DNA of 64,000 bases from NCBI RefSeq assembly GCF_900115155.1, contig NZ_FOVM01000005.1, positions 186,001 through 250,000 of the forward strand, read 5' to 3'. How positions within the stretch are numbered: position 1 is the first letter of the stretch; each line of letters starts with the position of its first letter. Origin of the DNA: Mycetocola miduiensis (lineage in GTDB: Bacteria > Actinomycetota > Actinomycetes > Actinomycetales > Microbacteriaceae). Below the pieces are notes generated by a model. The model was given only the letters and a program-made list of their open reading frames with translations, did not search any database and had not been told where the DNA came from. A program made the position numbers and the translations under genes. This document shows positions 39,690-47,476 of the stretch, piece after piece.

Positions 39690-41750
39690 ATGCGGGCACG
39701 CTCACTCTGGGCTCTTTCGGCAGTGACTGCCGCGCTTGTGCTGGGAACTCCCGCTGCTGCGTTTGCCACCGACCCGGTTCAGCTCGGATCCGGGCGTGTG
39801 CTCGACGAGGCCGGGGTCCTCACCGGATCGGACACCACTGAGATCGAATCGGCGATCGACTCCCTCAACAACGAATCGGGTGCGGACCTCTGGGTCGTCT
39901 ACGTCGACGAGTTCACCAATCCGAGCGATGCCGCCGAGTGGACGAATTCGACCGCCGAGGCGAACGGTCTCGGACCCTCCCAGTACCTGCTGGCAGTGGC
40001 CACCGAACAGCGCACCTACTATCTCTCTGGCGCGACCGACGGGCCGGTGAGCAATGAGCAGCTCGCCCAGATCGAGCAGCAGCTCGTGCAGCCCCGATTG
40101 AGCGACGACGACTGGGCGGGCGCAGCTGTCGCCGCGGCAACCGGGCTCGGCAACGCCATCGCCGGGGAGGATGTTGCGGCATCCGGTGGCGGCGGTGACG
40201 GGGGCGTGTCGAACTCTGTGGTGTGGCTGGTGATCGGCGCGATCGTCGTGATCGGGATTATCGTGATCGCCGCCACCCTGCGCAGGCGCAACAAGAAGAA
40301 AGCGGTCGACCCGCGCGCCGGAGAACCAGCCGAACTCGCCGCAGTCGAGACAGCCGATCTGGAACGTCAGGCCGGAAGCGCCCTCGTCGAAACGGACGAC
40401 GCCGTGAAGACCAGCCAGGAGGAACTCGGTTTCGCCCTGGCCCAGTACGGTGAGGAAAGCGTCACCACGTTCCGCACGGCGATCGACTCCGCGAAGGAAG
40501 CCCTGTCGCGTGCGTTCACCATCAAGCAAAAGCTCGCCGACGCCGAACCGGACACCGAACAACAGGTGCGCGCGTGGAACGCCGAGATCATCCGGCTGTG
40601 CATCGACGCCAACGACGCGCTCGACCGGGAGGCCGAAGCATTCGACGAACTGCGGCAGCTCGAGAAGAATGCCCCGGCCGCCGTCGCCGCGCTCCGCGCG
40701 GAGCACCAGCAGGTGACGGAGCGCCTCGGGGCGGCAGCCGCAGGCCTCCAGTCGCTTTCGGCACGCTATGACGCTGCCTCACTCAGCACCGTCGCAGACA
40801 ACGTCGAGCAGGCGCAGGAACGACTGGCCTTCGCCGCCGAGAACCTGGCGGCAGCCGACGAAGACATCGCAGCCGGCCAGTTCGGCCAGGCTGCCGTCGA
40901 CATCCGCGCTTCGGAGGAGGCCATCGACCAGGCCGCGATGCTGTTGAATGCCATCGACAGGCTCGGTGCGGATCTTGACAAGGCGCAGGCGTCGATCTCG
41001 GATGCCATCGGCGATCTGCGCAGTGACCTTCAGCTGGCGAGGTCACAGCCGGACCCTGACGGCTCGCTCGTCAACGTGATCCGCGCGACCGAGACCGCGG
41101 TCGCGGAGGTGGAGCAGAAGCGCACAGGAGCGCACAACCCGCTCGATCTGCTCCGTCAGCTCGAAGCCGCGAACACGTCCATCGACGGGATTCTCCAGCA
41201 GGTCCGGGACGCCCAGGCGCAGCTCCAGCGGGCTCAGTCCCAGCTTGGTCACGCGCTCTCCTCCGCCGGCGCACAGGTTTCGGCCGCCGAGGACTACATC
41301 ACCGCTCGCCGGGGTGCCGTTGGCGCCGATGCACGGACACGGCTGGCCGAAGCGGGACGCAACCTGGTGCAGGCGCAGCAGCTGGCGGCATCCGACCCGG
41401 TCTCAGCCCTGACCTACGCGCAGACCTCGAATCAGCTCGCCCGCGCCGCGATCGATTCAGCCCAGGCGGATGTCTCCGGTTTCGGGATGCAGCCGGGCGG
41501 CTACGGCCCGATGGGCGGCGGAATGATGGGGGGCCAGCAGCAGTCGGGCGGCGGCATGATGGGCGCCATCCTCGGCGGCATCCTCATCAACTCGGTGCTC
41601 AGCGGCGGCGGTCGGTCCGGCGGAGGGTTCGGCGGATTCGGTGGCGGCGGATTCGGTGGCGGGTTCGGCGGGGGCTCGCGCAGCGGCCGCAGCGCAGGGA
41701 GTTTCGGCGGGGGCGGCACACGTTCCCGACGGGGTGGCGGCCGTTTCTGA
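39690..41750 (+). CDS. Secreted/membrane TPM-domain protein with coiled coil and Gly-rich tail
   Basis: A 686-residue envelope protein. A signal peptide (~1-27, cleavage near AAAFATD) is followed by a TPM domain (~35-150: DEAGVLTGSDTTEIESAIDS), a membrane helix (~178-197, SVVWLVIGAIVVIGIIVIAA), a long Ala/Glu/Gln-rich coiled-coil region (~210-590) and a Gly/Ser-rich C-terminus ending in Arg-rich residues. TPM-domain proteins are membrane proteins linked to photosystem repair in plants and to acid phosphatase-like activity; the bacterial role is unclear. The pspA gene follows 43 bases downstream, pointing to membrane maintenance. Confidence 0.87.
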   Translation: MRARSLWALSAVTAALVLGTPAAAFATDPVQLGSGRVLDEAGVLTGSDTTEIESAIDSLNNESGADLWVVYVDEFTNPSDAAEWTNSTAEANGLGPSQYLLAVATEQRTYYLSGATDGPVSNEQLAQIEQQLVQPRLSDDDWAGAAVAAATGLGNAIAGEDVAASGGGGDGGVSNSVVWLVIGAIVVIGIIVIAATLRRRNKKKAVDPRAGEPAELAAVETADLERQAGSALVETDDAVKTSQEELGFALAQYGEESVTTFRTAIDSAKEALSRAFTIKQKLADAEPDTEQQVRAWNAEIIRLCIDANDALDREAEAFDELRQLEKNAPAAVAALRAEHQQVTERLGAAAAGLQSLSARYDAASLSTVADNVEQAQERLAFAAENLAAADEDIAAGQFGQAAVDIRASEEAIDQAAMLLNAIDRLGADLDKAQASISDAIGDLRSDLQLARSQPDPDGSLVNVIRATETAVAEVEQKRTGAHNPLDLLRQLEAANTSIDGILQQVRDAQAQLQRAQSQLGHALSSAGAQVSAAEDYITARRGAVGADARTRLAEAGRNLVQAQQLAASDPVSALTYAQTSNQLARAAIDSAQADVSGFGMQPGGYGPMGGGMMGGQQQSGGGMMGAILGGILINSVLSGGGRSGGGFGGFGGGGFGGGFGGGSRSGRSAGSFGGGGTRSRRGGGRF

Positions 41751-41793
41751 CGGCCGATAGACAACACAGATACCGATCGAGAGGAAAGAATTC

Positions 41794-42582
41794 ATGGCAA
41801 AGCAATCGATCTTCGGGCGCATCGCCCAGCTGGCGAAAGCGAACATCAACGCACTCATCGACCAGGCCGAAGACCCCCAGCTGATGCTGGACCAGATGGT
41901 CCGCGACTACACCAACAGCATCGCCGAAGCGGAGAGCGCCATCGCTGAGACGATCGGGAACCTGCGCCTCCTAGAGGAAGACCACCACGAGGACATCCGG
42001 GCGGCGGGCGACTGGGGCAACAAGGCCCTCGCTGCGAGCCGCAAGGCGGACGAGTACCGTGCCTCAGGCGACACGTCAGACGCCGACAAGTTCGACAACC
42101 TCGCCAAGGTGGCCCTGCAGCGCCAGATCACCTCGGAGAACGAGGCGAAGATGGCCGAGCCGCAGATCGCGTCGCAGACGCAGGTCGTCGACCAGCTCAA
42201 GAACGGCCTCAACGGCATGAAGCAGAAGCTCGAGCAGCTCAAGTCGAAGCGCAGCGAGCTCATCGCGCGGTCCAAGACTGCTGAAGCGCAACGGAAGGTC
42301 GCTGATGCCGTCAAGAGCATCGACATCATGGACCCGACGAGCGAGGTCAGCCGCTTCGAAGACAAGATCCGTCGCGAGGAAGCGAAGGTGCGTGGCCAGC
42401 AGGAGCTTGCCGCATCGAGCCTCGACGCGCAGTTCGAGTCGCTCGAAGACATCGGTGAGCTCACCGAAGTCGAGGCCCGCCTCGCAGCGATGAAGTCCGG
42501 CGGCCCCTCCCCCGTCTCAGGCGGGCAGCCGCAGCCCGCGGTCGAGGCGACGCAGAGCGCTCCGTACACTCCCAACCAGTAA
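41794..42582 (+). CDS. pspA: PspA/IM30 (Vipp1) family protein
   Basis: A 262-residue peripheral membrane protein of the ESCRT-III-like PspA/Vipp1 family, which oligomerises on damaged membrane. The family N-terminus is clear (FGRIAQLAKANINALIDQAE, DPQLMLDQMVRDYTNSIAEA), followed by a long helical coiled coil and a Pro/Gln-rich tail (~240-262). GAGGAAAG precedes the ATG. It follows the TPM-domain gene on the same strand, so a two-gene stress unit is likely. No PspC or clgR gene is seen. Confidence 0.94.
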   Translation: MAKQSIFGRIAQLAKANINALIDQAEDPQLMLDQMVRDYTNSIAEAESAIAETIGNLRLLEEDHHEDIRAAGDWGNKALAASRKADEYRASGDTSDADKFDNLAKVALQRQITSENEAKMAEPQIASQTQVVDQLKNGLNGMKQKLEQLKSKRSELIARSKTAEAQRKVADAVKSIDIMDPTSEVSRFEDKIRREEAKVRGQQELAASSLDAQFESLEDIGELTEVEARLAAMKSGGPSPVSGGQPQPAVEATQSAPYTPNQ

Positions 42583-42586
42583 TCGG

Positions 42587-42610
42587 CTCGCCTTCACTCC
42601 TGGAGGCGAG
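42587..42610 (+). terminator. Hairpin directly after pspA
   Basis: Eight-bp stem CTCGCCTT with GGAGGCGAG-side bases (42587-42594 and 42603-42610, one G-T pair), four bases after the pspA stop. Probably the first terminator of the TPM-pspA unit. Confidence 0.5.
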
Positions 42611-42620
42611 GCAGGTTTAG

Positions 42621-42685
42621 CAGGACATCGCACGGTTATCCGGCCGACTCCTCCGATTCGGTCCGGATAACCGTGCGATGTCCTG
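42621..42685. terminator. Long perfect inverted repeat, likely bidirectional terminator
   Basis: Arms of 23 bases (42621-42643 and 42663-42685) pair perfectly, extended by two more pairs outward, with a 19-base loop. The plus-strand copy is followed by TTTT. It lies between the convergent pspA and class I amidotransferase genes, 34 bases before the stop of the latter. Its arm length is well above that of an ordinary terminator. Confidence 0.8.
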
Positions 42686-42719
42686 TTTTGCGTTCGAGCG
42701 GAAAACGAAAGGATGCCTG

Positions 42720-43472
42720 TCAGGCGCTCTCGAGGACCGCGCCGGCCTGCGCGGCGAGGCCGTCGAGCAGCACGCGCAGTTGCCCTACCGGGGCGAGGAG
42801 AGCTTCGGGGTGCCACTGCACACCGGTGATCGGAAGGGAGTCGTGCTCGATTGCCTCAATGTGGCCGTCGTGGGCCCACCCGACGGCGCGGAGCCCGTTG
42901 CCGAGCCGGTCGACGACCTGGTGGTGCGCGCTCTGCACCACGATGTGGTCTCGGCCAAACCGCTCACCGAGGATGCTGCCCGGCTCGAGCCGGACGGGGT
43001 GCTCGACGAGTGCGTACTCAACGGGCAGGTCGATGTTGCGATGCCCGGCATCGTCGACGTGCTGCAGGAGCGTGCCGCCGAGGGCGACGTTGATGACCTG
43101 GTGGCCCCGGCAGATGCCAAGCACGGGGAGGTGGCGGGACGCCGCCCGCCGGACCAGCTGGATCTGGGCGGCATCCGCCACTTCGAAGTGATGCCCTTCG
43201 CCCTCGTATCCCCGCTCGCCGTCGTAGAACTGGGGGTCGATGTCTTCGCCGCCCATGATGACGACGGCGTCGGCGTTCTCGGCGGCCTGCAGCAGCCCGT
43301 CGACGCCGATGTCGGCGGCGGACACCTGGGAGACATCCCAGCCGGAAACCCGGGCCTCAGCAGCGGCCCGGTCGATCATGGTACGCACGTACGCATCGTA
43401 GGCGGGTGAGTGCTCGCGCTGGGCGGTCACTTCAACCATGAGGAGGCGGCGGTCGCCGGCGCGTTCGGTCAT
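42720..43472 (-). CDS. Class I glutamine amidotransferase-like hydrolase (peptidase C26, PuuD-like)
   Basis: A 250-residue enzyme of the gamma-glutamyl-GABA hydrolase family. The nucleophile elbow is VLGICRGHQVINVALGGTL (catalytic Cys), and the His/Glu of the triad are in GVQWHPEALL. The VIMGGEDIDPQFY segment is typical of the family. PuuD-type enzymes cleave gamma-glutamyl-GABA in putrescine breakdown; other members act on different gamma-glutamyl amides. ATG at 43470-43472 has GGGAGG upstream. It is divergent from an arginase-like gene, which may hint at amine catabolism. Confidence 0.9.
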   Translation of the reverse strand: MTERAGDRRLLMVEVTAQREHSPAYDAYVRTMIDRAAAEARVSGWDVSQVSAADIGVDGLLQAAENADAVVIMGGEDIDPQFYDGERGYEGEGHHFEVADAAQIQLVRRAASRHLPVLGICRGHQVINVALGGTLLQHVDDAGHRNIDLPVEYALVEHPVRLEPGSILGERFGRDHIVVQSAHHQVVDRLGNGLRAVGWAHDGHIEAIEHDSLPITGVQWHPEALLAPVGQLRVLLDGLAAQAGAVLESA

Positions 43473-43607
43473 GCCTGCCTCCCTTTCGCCGTTCGTGGTC
43501 AGGGACCATTCTGCCCTGCCGGGGCCGCGTCTCGCCATGGGCACCGAAACAGGCCGCAATACGCGGTCGAGTGGCGCGCCTGCCTCGCGTCGCGTGCGTG
43601 AAAACCG

Positions 43608-43613
43608 GATACT
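43608..43613 (+). promoter_or_regulatory. -10-like box of arginase-family gene (leaderless type)
   Basis: GATACT lies six bases before the ATG of the arginase-like gene, with no Shine-Dalgarno. It is one mismatch from TANNNT at the first base. Confidence 0.35.
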
Positions 43614-43619
43614 AAGACA

Positions 43620-44438
43620 ATGGCGACTTTCGTGGTTGTGCCCGCGTGGCAGGGTTCCGGTTCCTCTCGCGCGATGCGCCTTATCGACGGGGCTGAGGCG
43701 ATCCGCGGTGACCTCCCCTCCTCTGCGACCCAGATCGTCGATGTACCGACTGAAGCGGGCGAGTCGCTCGAAACCGGGGTGAATCGCCTGTCGTCGCTGC
43801 GGATCATCCGGGATCGCCAGGAAGCAGCGCTCCGTGCCGCCACCGGCCCCGTCATCACCGTCGGAGGAGGATGCTCCGTTGAGCTCGCCGCCGTCGACTC
43901 CGTTCTCTCAACGGGCGACGACACGTGCGTTCTCTGGTTCGACGCCCACCCGGACCTGAATACTCCGGCTGACTCCCCGTCCGGATCGTTCGACGGCATG
44001 GTGCTGCGCGCGTTGATCGGCGAGGGGATTCCGGAACTGTCGCCGAAGACGCCGCTCTCGCCTGAGCGCCTCGTGATCATCGGCGCTCGCGACATCGACC
44101 CCGGTGAGCAGGAGTGTCTCGACAACTCCCGCATCCGCACCCTCTCGGTCGAGGATGCGACGCCCGCCGCGCTCGTCGACGCGGTGACGGCATCCGGAGC
44201 GAAGCGGGTCTACGTGCACGTCGACCTCGACGTTCTCGACCCGGCCGACATCGCCGGCACCGACTGGGCCGAACCGTTCGGCCTGCCTGCCGCGACGCTC
44301 GTGGAACTGATCGGGGCTGTCCGAGCCGAGTTCGAGCTTGCCGGCGCCGGCATCACCGGTTTCGCTCCGGCGAGTTCGGCTCATGCAGTCGACGACCTCG
44401 GCACCATCCTGAGAATTCTCGGCGCTCTCGCACGCTGA
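43620..44438 (+). CDS. Arginase/agmatinase/formiminoglutamase-family protein
   Basis: A 272-residue ureohydrolase-fold protein. Metal-binding motifs WFDAHPDLNTP and VHVDLDVLDPADI are present. The first motif, normally GGDHS with a histidine ligand, reads VGGGCSVELA, so the usual His is replaced by Cys and the Asp by Gly. It may therefore bind a different metal or have altered activity, and calling it an arginase would be unsafe. Its possible substrates are guanidino compounds. The mRNA is probably leaderless. The small HExxH gene and an LLM oxidoreductase follow on the same strand. Confidence 0.85.
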   Translation: MATFVVVPAWQGSGSSRAMRLIDGAEAIRGDLPSSATQIVDVPTEAGESLETGVNRLSSLRIIRDRQEAALRAATGPVITVGGGCSVELAAVDSVLSTGDDTCVLWFDAHPDLNTPADSPSGSFDGMVLRALIGEGIPELSPKTPLSPERLVIIGARDIDPGEQECLDNSRIRTLSVEDATPAALVDAVTASGAKRVYVHVDLDVLDPADIAGTDWAEPFGLPAATLVELIGAVRAEFELAGAGITGFAPASSAHAVDDLGTILRILGALAR

Positions 44439-44507
44439 GAACACCGGCCATGCGACCGGCCGGTAGCCTCGGAGCATGACGGACACCGCACACCCCTGGA
44501 GCGAACG

Positions 44508-44888
44508 ATGAAGCGGATGCTCTTCGACTCTCCGGTCAGCCGCCTCGGCTACCTCTACGCCAACCTCGTCGGGTTGGTCTGGGGCTCGATCTGGTCGACA
44601 GGTCGGGTACAGCGACGCAACGGGCTGTGGATCTTCACCGGGATGCCGAACTGGACGTTCGGGCGAGGCGGTTCGTGTGTCGGCGGCTGTTACCTCACCG
44701 GCACGAACGTCTCGGACGATGTGCTCGAGCACGAAGCCGTGCACAAGCGGCAGTGGCAGCGGTACGGCATGCTGTTCCCCCTGTTCTATCTGGCCGCTGG
44801 CACCAATCCGCTCAAGAACCGCTTTGAAATCGAGGCCGGGCTTGAGAAGGGCGGCTACATCCGCCCGGCGAGGCGTGGACGCCAGTAG
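44508..44888 (+). CDS. Small HExxH-motif protein of unknown function
   Basis: A 126-residue protein. A hydrophobic stretch at ~14-28 (LGYLYANLVGLVWGSIW) is followed by a Cys/Gly pair region (GGSCVGGCYLTG) and then LEHEAVHKRQWQRYG, a perfect HExxH zinc-binding motif (HEAVH, ~74-78). Another hydrophobic stretch (MLFPLFYLAAG) and a Glu-containing FEIEAGLE follow; one of those Glu could be the third ligand. The layout resembles a very small membrane-associated metallopeptidase or a fragment of one. I do not recognise a named family. It starts 69 bases after the arginase-like gene and ends eight bases before the LLM oxidoreductase. Confidence 0.75.
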   Translation: MKRMLFDSPVSRLGYLYANLVGLVWGSIWSTGRVQRRNGLWIFTGMPNWTFGRGGSCVGGCYLTGTNVSDDVLEHEAVHKRQWQRYGMLFPLFYLAAGTNPLKNRFEIEAGLEKGGYIRPARRGRQ

Positions 44889-44896
44889 GTCACCTC

Positions 44897-45922
44897 ATGA
44901 GCATGCAACTCGGTGTCTACACGTTCGGCGATATCCCGGCCGACGGGCTGGTCTCCCCCGAGCAGCAGCTCAGGGAGACGATCGAACGAATCCGCCTCGC
45001 AGACGAGGCTGGGCTGGACTGGTTCGGCGTCGGCGAACACCACCGGCCGGAGTACTCGATCAGTTCTCCCGCGACCGTTCTTGCGGCGGCGGCGACCGTG
45101 ACGAAGAGCATCCGGCTCTCCAGTGCTGTCACTGTGCTGTCCACCGAAGACCCGGTGCGGGTGTTCCAGCAGTTCGCGACCATCGACCTGCTGACTGGCG
45201 GGCGGGTTGAACTCGCTGCCGGCCGTGGGTCGTTCATCGAGTCGTTCCCGCTGTTCGGGGCGAATCTCGCCGACTACGACGACCTGTACGAAGAGAAGCT
45301 CAACCTGCTGCTCGAGCTCAACGCGAACGAGCGGGTGACCTGGCGTGGCCGGTTCCGTCCTGCCCTCGACAACGCGCTGATCCTGCCGCGGCCGCACGCC
45401 GACAAGCTCGACATCTGGATCGCGACCGGCGGCAACCCTGAATCGTCGATGCGCGCCGGATACCTGGGCCTGCCGATCAACTACGCCGTCATCGGCGGTT
45501 ATCCGGAGCAGTTCGCGCCGTTGGCTGCGCTGTACCGGGAGGCCGGCCAGAAGGCTGGGCACGATGCATCCGCCCTGAGAGTGGCTGTCTCCGGACCGGG
45601 CTTCATTGCGCCGACAAGCCAGGAGGCGAAGGACACTCTCTATCCGTACTGGAAGACGTCGATGACGAAGATCGCGGCTGAACGCGGCTTCACCGCCCCC
45701 AGCCGGCTCGGTTACGACACCCAGACGGCGAAGCGTGGGGCGATTTTCGCCGGCAGCCCGAACGAGGTCGCCGACAAGATCGTCGCCCTGCACGGGCATC
45801 TCGGTTACGACCGTCACTGCCTACAAATGGACTGGTCTGGTGTGCCTCACGCCCTCGTTATGCGGTCAATCGAATTGTTCGCTACCGAGGTGCTGCCCCA
45901 GGTTCGGGCTGCCCTCGGCTAG
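44897..45922 (+). CDS. LLM-class flavin-dependent oxidoreductase
   Basis: A 341-residue luciferase-like monooxygenase (bacterial luciferase/F420 superfamily, TIM barrel). Family marks: FGVGEHHRPEYSISSPATVL, SSAVTVLSTEDPVRVFQQFA and LAAGRGSFIESFPLFG. Members use FMN with an oxidoreductase or F420; cofactor and substrate cannot be decided here. It ends six bases from the convergent aldo/keto reductase stop. Confidence 0.93.
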   Translation: MSMQLGVYTFGDIPADGLVSPEQQLRETIERIRLADEAGLDWFGVGEHHRPEYSISSPATVLAAAATVTKSIRLSSAVTVLSTEDPVRVFQQFATIDLLTGGRVELAAGRGSFIESFPLFGANLADYDDLYEEKLNLLLELNANERVTWRGRFRPALDNALILPRPHADKLDIWIATGGNPESSMRAGYLGLPINYAVIGGYPEQFAPLAALYREAGQKAGHDASALRVAVSGPGFIAPTSQEAKDTLYPYWKTSMTKIAAERGFTAPSRLGYDTQTAKRGAIFAGSPNEVADKIVALHGHLGYDRHCLQMDWSGVPHALVMRSIELFATEVLPQVRAALG

Positions 45923-45928
45923 TCCTCG

Positions 45929-46756
45929 CTAGTCGAGGTCATCCGGGTCGCGCCCGGTGCGTTCCCCTGAGGCCAGGGTGGCAATGCCCGTCAGGTCGGC
46001 GTCGTCGAGCTCGAAGCCGAAGACATCGATGTTCTCGGCGATGCGCGCCGGCGTGACCGACTTGGGGATGACGACATTACCGAGCTGCAGGTGCCACCGG
46101 ATCACCACCTGTGCAGGGCTCACACCGTGCTTCTCTGCGATCAGGTCAAGGGTGGGGTTGTTGAGGATGCCGCCTCGGGCAAGCGGAGACCAGGCCTCCG
46201 TCACGATGCCGTTCGCGTCGTGGAACGCCCGGGCTTCACGCTGCGGCAACCACGGATGCAGCTCGATCTGGTTGACCGCAGGGACAATGCCGGTCTCGGC
46301 GAACAACCGGTCCAGATGGTGAGGATGAAAGTTGCTGACGCCGATCGAGTTGACTCGCCCTTCGGTCTGGAGCCGCTCGAGCGCCCGCCAGGTTTCGACG
46401 TACCTGTCCTGCGTCGGGGCGGGCCAGTGGATGAGATAGAGGTCGAGCAGGTCGAGGCCGAGCAGGTCCATGCTGTGCTCGAACGCCCGCAGCGTGTTGT
46501 CGAAACCGTGGTCTGAGTTCCAGACCTTGGTGGTGACGAAGAGCTCGTCGCGGTCGATGCCCGACCGGCGGATGCCCTCCCCCACGCCTCGCTCATTGGC
46601 GTACAGGGTCGCCGTGTCGAGGTGCCGGTACCCGGCCTCGATGGCCGTGGTGACGACATCGACGACGGATCCCTCCGGCACTTTATAGAGGCCGAGCCCC
46701 AGCTGCGGGATCGTGTGTCCGTCATTCAGGGCGAGAGCAGGAAAGTCGGAGGCCAT
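45929..46756 (-). CDS. Aldo/keto reductase (AKR5-like, 2,5-diketo-D-gluconate reductase type)
   Basis: A 275-residue AKR. Catalytic residues are in DTATLYANERGVGE (Asp, Tyr), VTTKVW (Lys) and LYLIHWPAP (His); NSIGVSNFHPHHL and NQIELHPWLPQ are typical of the AKR5 group, and VIPKSVTPARIAENIDVFGF is the cofactor end. Likely reduces small carbonyls or sugar ketones with NADPH. It is followed by a different gene 164 bases upstream on the same strand and converges with the LLM gene. Confidence 0.95.
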   Translation of the reverse strand: MASDFPALALNDGHTIPQLGLGLYKVPEGSVVDVVTTAIEAGYRHLDTATLYANERGVGEGIRRSGIDRDELFVTTKVWNSDHGFDNTLRAFEHSMDLLGLDLLDLYLIHWPAPTQDRYVETWRALERLQTEGRVNSIGVSNFHPHHLDRLFAETGIVPAVNQIELHPWLPQREARAFHDANGIVTEAWSPLARGGILNNPTLDLIAEKHGVSPAQVVIRWHLQLGNVVIPKSVTPARIAENIDVFGFELDDADLTGIATLASGERTGRDPDDLD

Positions 46757-46829
46757 CGCCCCATTATGGCGGGAAGGCTCCGCTTCTGCCCCTCCGACGC
46801 ATCCATCCAGGCGGCCAGCCCCCGAGTGG

Positions 46830-46887
46830 TTCCGGTGACGCTAAAGCCCCTTATGGGGCGCTATTCGGGGTCTTTGCGTCACCGGAA
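46830..46887 (-). terminator. Long hairpin after SIP-domain gene
   Basis: Outer arms TTCCGGTGACGC (46830-46841) and complement (46876-46887) are perfect. The inner part pairs CCCC with GGGG, either across the loop or as a local five-bp hairpin (46846-46850 with 46855-46859). It lies 33 bases after the minus-strand SIP gene stop and before the aldo/keto reductase start, so it probably separates the two transcripts. Confidence 0.65.
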
Positions 46888-46920
46888 GCTCACTGCGGGG
46901 TGGCGAAACGCCAGAACGGG

Positions 46921-47394
46921 TCAGCGCGAGACGCCGAGGCGGTAAACCGGAGGAGTCTGGATGACGTCCTCAGACACTCCAAGGTCGGCCGTCAAGTAAT
47001 CATGGGCCTCGGAAACTCCACGGTAGTGACCTCCGAGCCACACGTGGATCTCTTCGGGGTTCTCGCAGAGCATCTCACCAGCCCAGGCACGCACGGCGCG
47101 GGATGCCGCCTCGCCTGGAGCGCAACTCCGACCGGACCCGGGAGCACCGGAGCGGTCGGAACGCGGCAACCAGGTCACCGTCATCCGCGGTGGCACCTGA
47201 AGGGTACCGATATCGTCTGCAGACCCCACCTCGACGAACACGCGACCGGTCGCACAGAGCGGAAGGGTCGTCAGCATCGCTTCGAGTTCGGGAAGTACCG
47301 TTTCGTCACCAGCGATGAGGAACTGAACACGGTGCTTGTGGTTCGCTTCATTGGCTCTGTGACCGGTGTGGTCGGAGCGGGTCTGTCGGGTCAT
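46921..47394 (-). CDS. SIP-domain (siderophore-interacting) protein, stand-alone C-terminal domain
   Basis: A 157-residue protein matching only the C-terminal half of ViuB/siderophore-interacting ferric reductases: HRVQFLIAGDETVLPELEAM, then GRVFVEVGSADD, and later ENPEEIHVWLGGH. The FAD-binding N-terminal domain of the usual ~270-residue protein is missing, so it cannot by itself bind FAD in the normal way. The start ATG at 47392-47394 is chosen because an IdeR/DtxR-like box with an overlapping TATACT -10 lies just upstream. Iron-repressed expression is therefore likely. It may act in release of iron from siderophores with another protein, which is not in this window. Confidence 0.85.
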   Translation of the reverse strand: MTRQTRSDHTGHRANEANHKHRVQFLIAGDETVLPELEAMLTTLPLCATGRVFVEVGSADDIGTLQVPPRMTVTWLPRSDRSGAPGSGRSCAPGEAASRAVRAWAGEMLCENPEEIHVWLGGHYRGVSEAHDYLTADLGVSEDVIQTPPVYRLGVSR

Positions 47395-47406
47395 CTCCCT
47401 CTCAGT

Positions 47407-47425
47407 ATAGGCAAGCCTTACCTGA
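47407..47425 (-). promoter_or_regulatory. IdeR/DtxR-type iron box overlapping the promoter of the SIP gene
   Basis: TCAGGTAAGGCTTGCCTAT on the minus strand matches the DtxR/IdeR consensus TTAGGTTAGGCTAACCTAA at 14 of 19 positions and is near-palindromic. It overlaps a good -10 box, TATACT (47404-47409), and ends 12 bases before the ATG. Iron-loaded repressor bound here would cover the promoter, so the gene should be induced in low iron. Confidence 0.78.
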
Positions 47426-47476
47426 CTTGGCCAGACGAGATCACGCCCGTTCAGCCCGCTCCCAGCGTCGCGCCGC

